Shown in pieces: positions 63,093 to 64,000 of a stretch of 64,000 bases of DNA. Positions within the stretch are counted from its first letter, which is position 1. Each line of letters begins with the position of its first letter. Below the pieces are notes generated by a model. The model searched no databases, was not told where the DNA came from, and saw only the letters and a program-made list of their open reading frames with translations. A program made the translations under genes and the position numbers. Where the stretch lies: positions 1 through 64,000 of the forward strand of contig CAMLLD010000020.1 of NCBI GenBank assembly GCA_946480785.1. The letters run 5' to 3'. This stretch comes from an uncultured Blastocatellia bacterium (GTDB taxonomy: Bacteria; Acidobacteriota; Blastocatellia; Pyrinomonadales; Pyrinomonadaceae).

Positions 63093-63407
63093 TTAAGGAT
63101 TAACTTGAAGAGTAGCGTCAGTGGGTTCGGTCACTTGATCAGCTTTGACCGCTTGAGCAGCGTCAGTGGCTTCTTCAATCTCTTTCTCAACTGCCTTCAG
63201 GCCGTTGAGCAGCACGTCGCGATGAAAAGGAAGGCGGGCGCGTTCGAGTTGTTCCAACAGACGCGCTTTGGAAAGACGCAGCGAGTCGAGTCGTTCTTTG
63301 AGTTGTCGTTGTTCAGGTGATGCTTTAGCTTTCGTGCGGGGCGCTGGCCGCGACTCTCCTTCCTCGATCTGATCCGCTACCGCCTTGCTTTCCCACCCAC
63401 GAGCCAT
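63093..63407 (-). CDS. small charged helical protein upstream of LigD-Pol
   Basis: A 104-residue, highly charged, probably coiled-coil protein beginning MARGWESKAVADQIE, with LDSLRLSKARLLEQLERARL and HRDVLLNGLKAVEKEIEE helices. I know similar small proteins only as conserved hypotheticals of Acidobacteriota. It is three bases before the LigD polymerase start and must be cotranscribed, so an accessory role in end joining is possible. No catalytic motif is present. Confidence 0.7.
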   Translation of the reverse strand: MARGWESKAVADQIEEGESRPAPRTKAKASPEQRQLKERLDSLRLSKARLLEQLERARLPFHRDVLLNGLKAVEKEIEEATDAAQAVKADQVTEPTDATLQVNP

Positions 63408-63484
63408 GACTCAGAGTATGACACTATTCGCTTTCGCTTGTCGCTACACGGCAACTTTAGTACTGGGTCAGTTTGGTTGAGCAC

Positions 63485-63549
63485 CTCCCGGAGTGCGCCG
63501 ACTGTTGGCGCTTTGGCCAAAGCGGCGCCGGGGCACTGCACTCCAGGAG
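63485..63549. repeat. palindromic element of GGAGTGC type, copy 2
   Basis: Outer arms CTCC-c-GGAGTGC and GCACTCC-a-GGAG enclose the same internal core as copy 1: GCGCCGACT, TGGCGC and the perfect palindrome GCTTTGGCCAAAGC. About 37 of the first 40 bases match copy 1. The 3' half between the palindrome and the right arm is unrelated in sequence. Confidence 0.75.
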
Positions 63550-63590
63550 GCGCTCCAACCAAACTGAACAGCACCAAACTTTAAAGAGAC

Positions 63591-63736
63591 TCACGGAGAT
63601 ACTACTTAGGAGCAGCGAGATCCTAGTTATCCACCGAGAAGAAATGTTCATCCACCGTGAAGCAATGTCTATCTTCCGCGAGGGGATGACTTCAGTTGCT
63701 GAGATCCTAAATCGGATCGCGGAAGTTACTTCTTGA
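63591..63736 (+). pseudogene. heptad-repeat coding relic
   Basis: An open frame ending at 63736 reads as degenerate seven-residue units (MFIHREA, MSIFREG, MTSVAEI, LNRIAEV) in phase with 21-base DNA repeats, a pattern of coiled-coil proteins. The only upstream starts lie inside or before the palindromic element, and there is no ribosome-binding site. It looks like the 3' remnant of a larger coiled-coil gene interrupted by the element, but it may be chance. Confidence 0.25.
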
Positions 63737-64000
63737 ACTTCGTCTCTGTTGCTTGTGTGAACTGAACCCTTGGTGACTTCTCGTAGATCTCACTTGTCCT
63801 GCCGCCGGATTCACTTGCACTTTTCCGCACTGAAGTCATCGCCCACTCCAAGATAGACATCGGCGCGCGCGACTCAGTTATTCGTTGGTCCAAAGCAGTT
63901 ATCAGCTGACTGATAGCAGTTAGTCACTAGTCGAAAGCAATGAGTTTTCGCGCCCCCCAATCTGCACTTTTCGTTCTAGTGTTTGGAACTGGACGGATCG

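Larger units (their letters stand above)
63408..64000. other. right-end region without a clear gene
   Basis: This 593-base stretch holds the second GGAGTGC element and a heptad-repeat relic. Beyond about 63740 it becomes less GC-rich and I see no gene, RNA or promoter. Near 63897-63930 a short repeat GCAGTTA(t/g) occurs three times around CAGCTGACTG. Confidence 0.5.

Noticed and set aside
1..64000. tRNA and rRNA genes
   Set aside because: No cloverleaf with a GGTTCGAAT-type arm and no rRNA-conserved segments were recognised by eye in any intergenic stretch.

Overview
The window reads as a chromosomal segment of a GC-rich, Gram-negative soil-type bacterium, most likely an Acidobacteriota (Blastocatellia-like). 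Lineage clues are a PadR regulator next to an 888-residue MacB/FtsX-type permease of the acidobacterial 'ADOP' kind, a secreted protein of the 'VWFA-related acidobacterial' type, the futalosine route to menaquinone, many PAS/GAF hybrid kinases, and dispersed palindromic elements. The placement is inferred from gene content; no rRNA gene is present. No tRNA, CRISPR array, prophage or intact insertion sequence was seen.

Layout. 0-0.5 kb: 3' end of queC. 0.5-7.4 kb: a secreted TPR protein, then type IV pilus motor genes pilB, an unknown basic secreted protein, pilT and pilC. 7.4-9.1 kb: an ECF-like sigma factor with a TPR anti-sigma-like membrane protein. 9.3-15 kb: a hybrid kinase, then PadR plus the ADOP permease. 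15.1-19.9 kb: pilS-pilR, followed by two tandem pilin genes that each have a good sigma-54 promoter. 19.9-25.5 kb: a membrane glycosyltransferase-like protein, a methyltransferase and an ABC exporter operon with a TPR protein inside it. 25.5-28.2 kb: a response regulator, a degenerate kinase and a second sigma-54 activator. 28.2-33.2 kb: an acyltransferase, a frameshifted M28 peptidase, queD and a DinG-type helicase. 33.2-34.5 kb: an accessory pocket with a palindromic repeat, a frameshifted HicB-like antitoxin and a PIN-domain toxin-antitoxin pair. 34.5-39.6 kb: glyA, rpiB, proS (with an atypical segment in its editing domain) and a trypsin-like/TPR protein. 39.6-40.2 kb: a repeat cluster built around a 79-bp inverted repeat. 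40.2-45.4 kb: an LCAT-like lipase, larB and mqnP-mqnE-mqnD. 45.4-51.8 kb: a long leader with a strong hairpin, a TonB-C protein, plsC, an M14 peptidase and the VWA protein. 51.8-59.3 kb: a signalling island (MASE1 kinase, CheB, CheB-CheR-PAS fusion, Crp-like regulator, single-domain receiver). 59.3-63.4 kb: RNase HII and separate LigD phosphoesterase and polymerase modules. The last 0.6 kb is mostly non-coding.

How the genes work together. PilB/PilT/PilC form the motor and platform of a retractile type IV pilus. PilS/PilR plus the two sigma-54 promoters give a self-contained explanation of pilin expression. MqnP, MqnE and MqnD supply part of menaquinone synthesis; MqnA, MqnB and MqnC must lie elsewhere. 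RNase HII, the LigD polymerase and the LigD phosphoesterase form a plausible end-processing set for end joining, with no ligase or Ku gene in the window. Several single-component and hybrid kinases suggest a signalling-rich free-living cell.

The most unusual items are: (i) a complete promoter-to-terminator short transcript just upstream of the MASE1 kinase; (ii) the 79-bp inverted repeat with nested hairpins; (iii) two different palindromic elements, each present twice; (iv) RNase HII with Gly-Met-Ala in place of the Gly-Arg-Gly motif; (v) codon-usage mosaics inside proS and mqnD; and (vi) two coding frames broken by single-base shifts.
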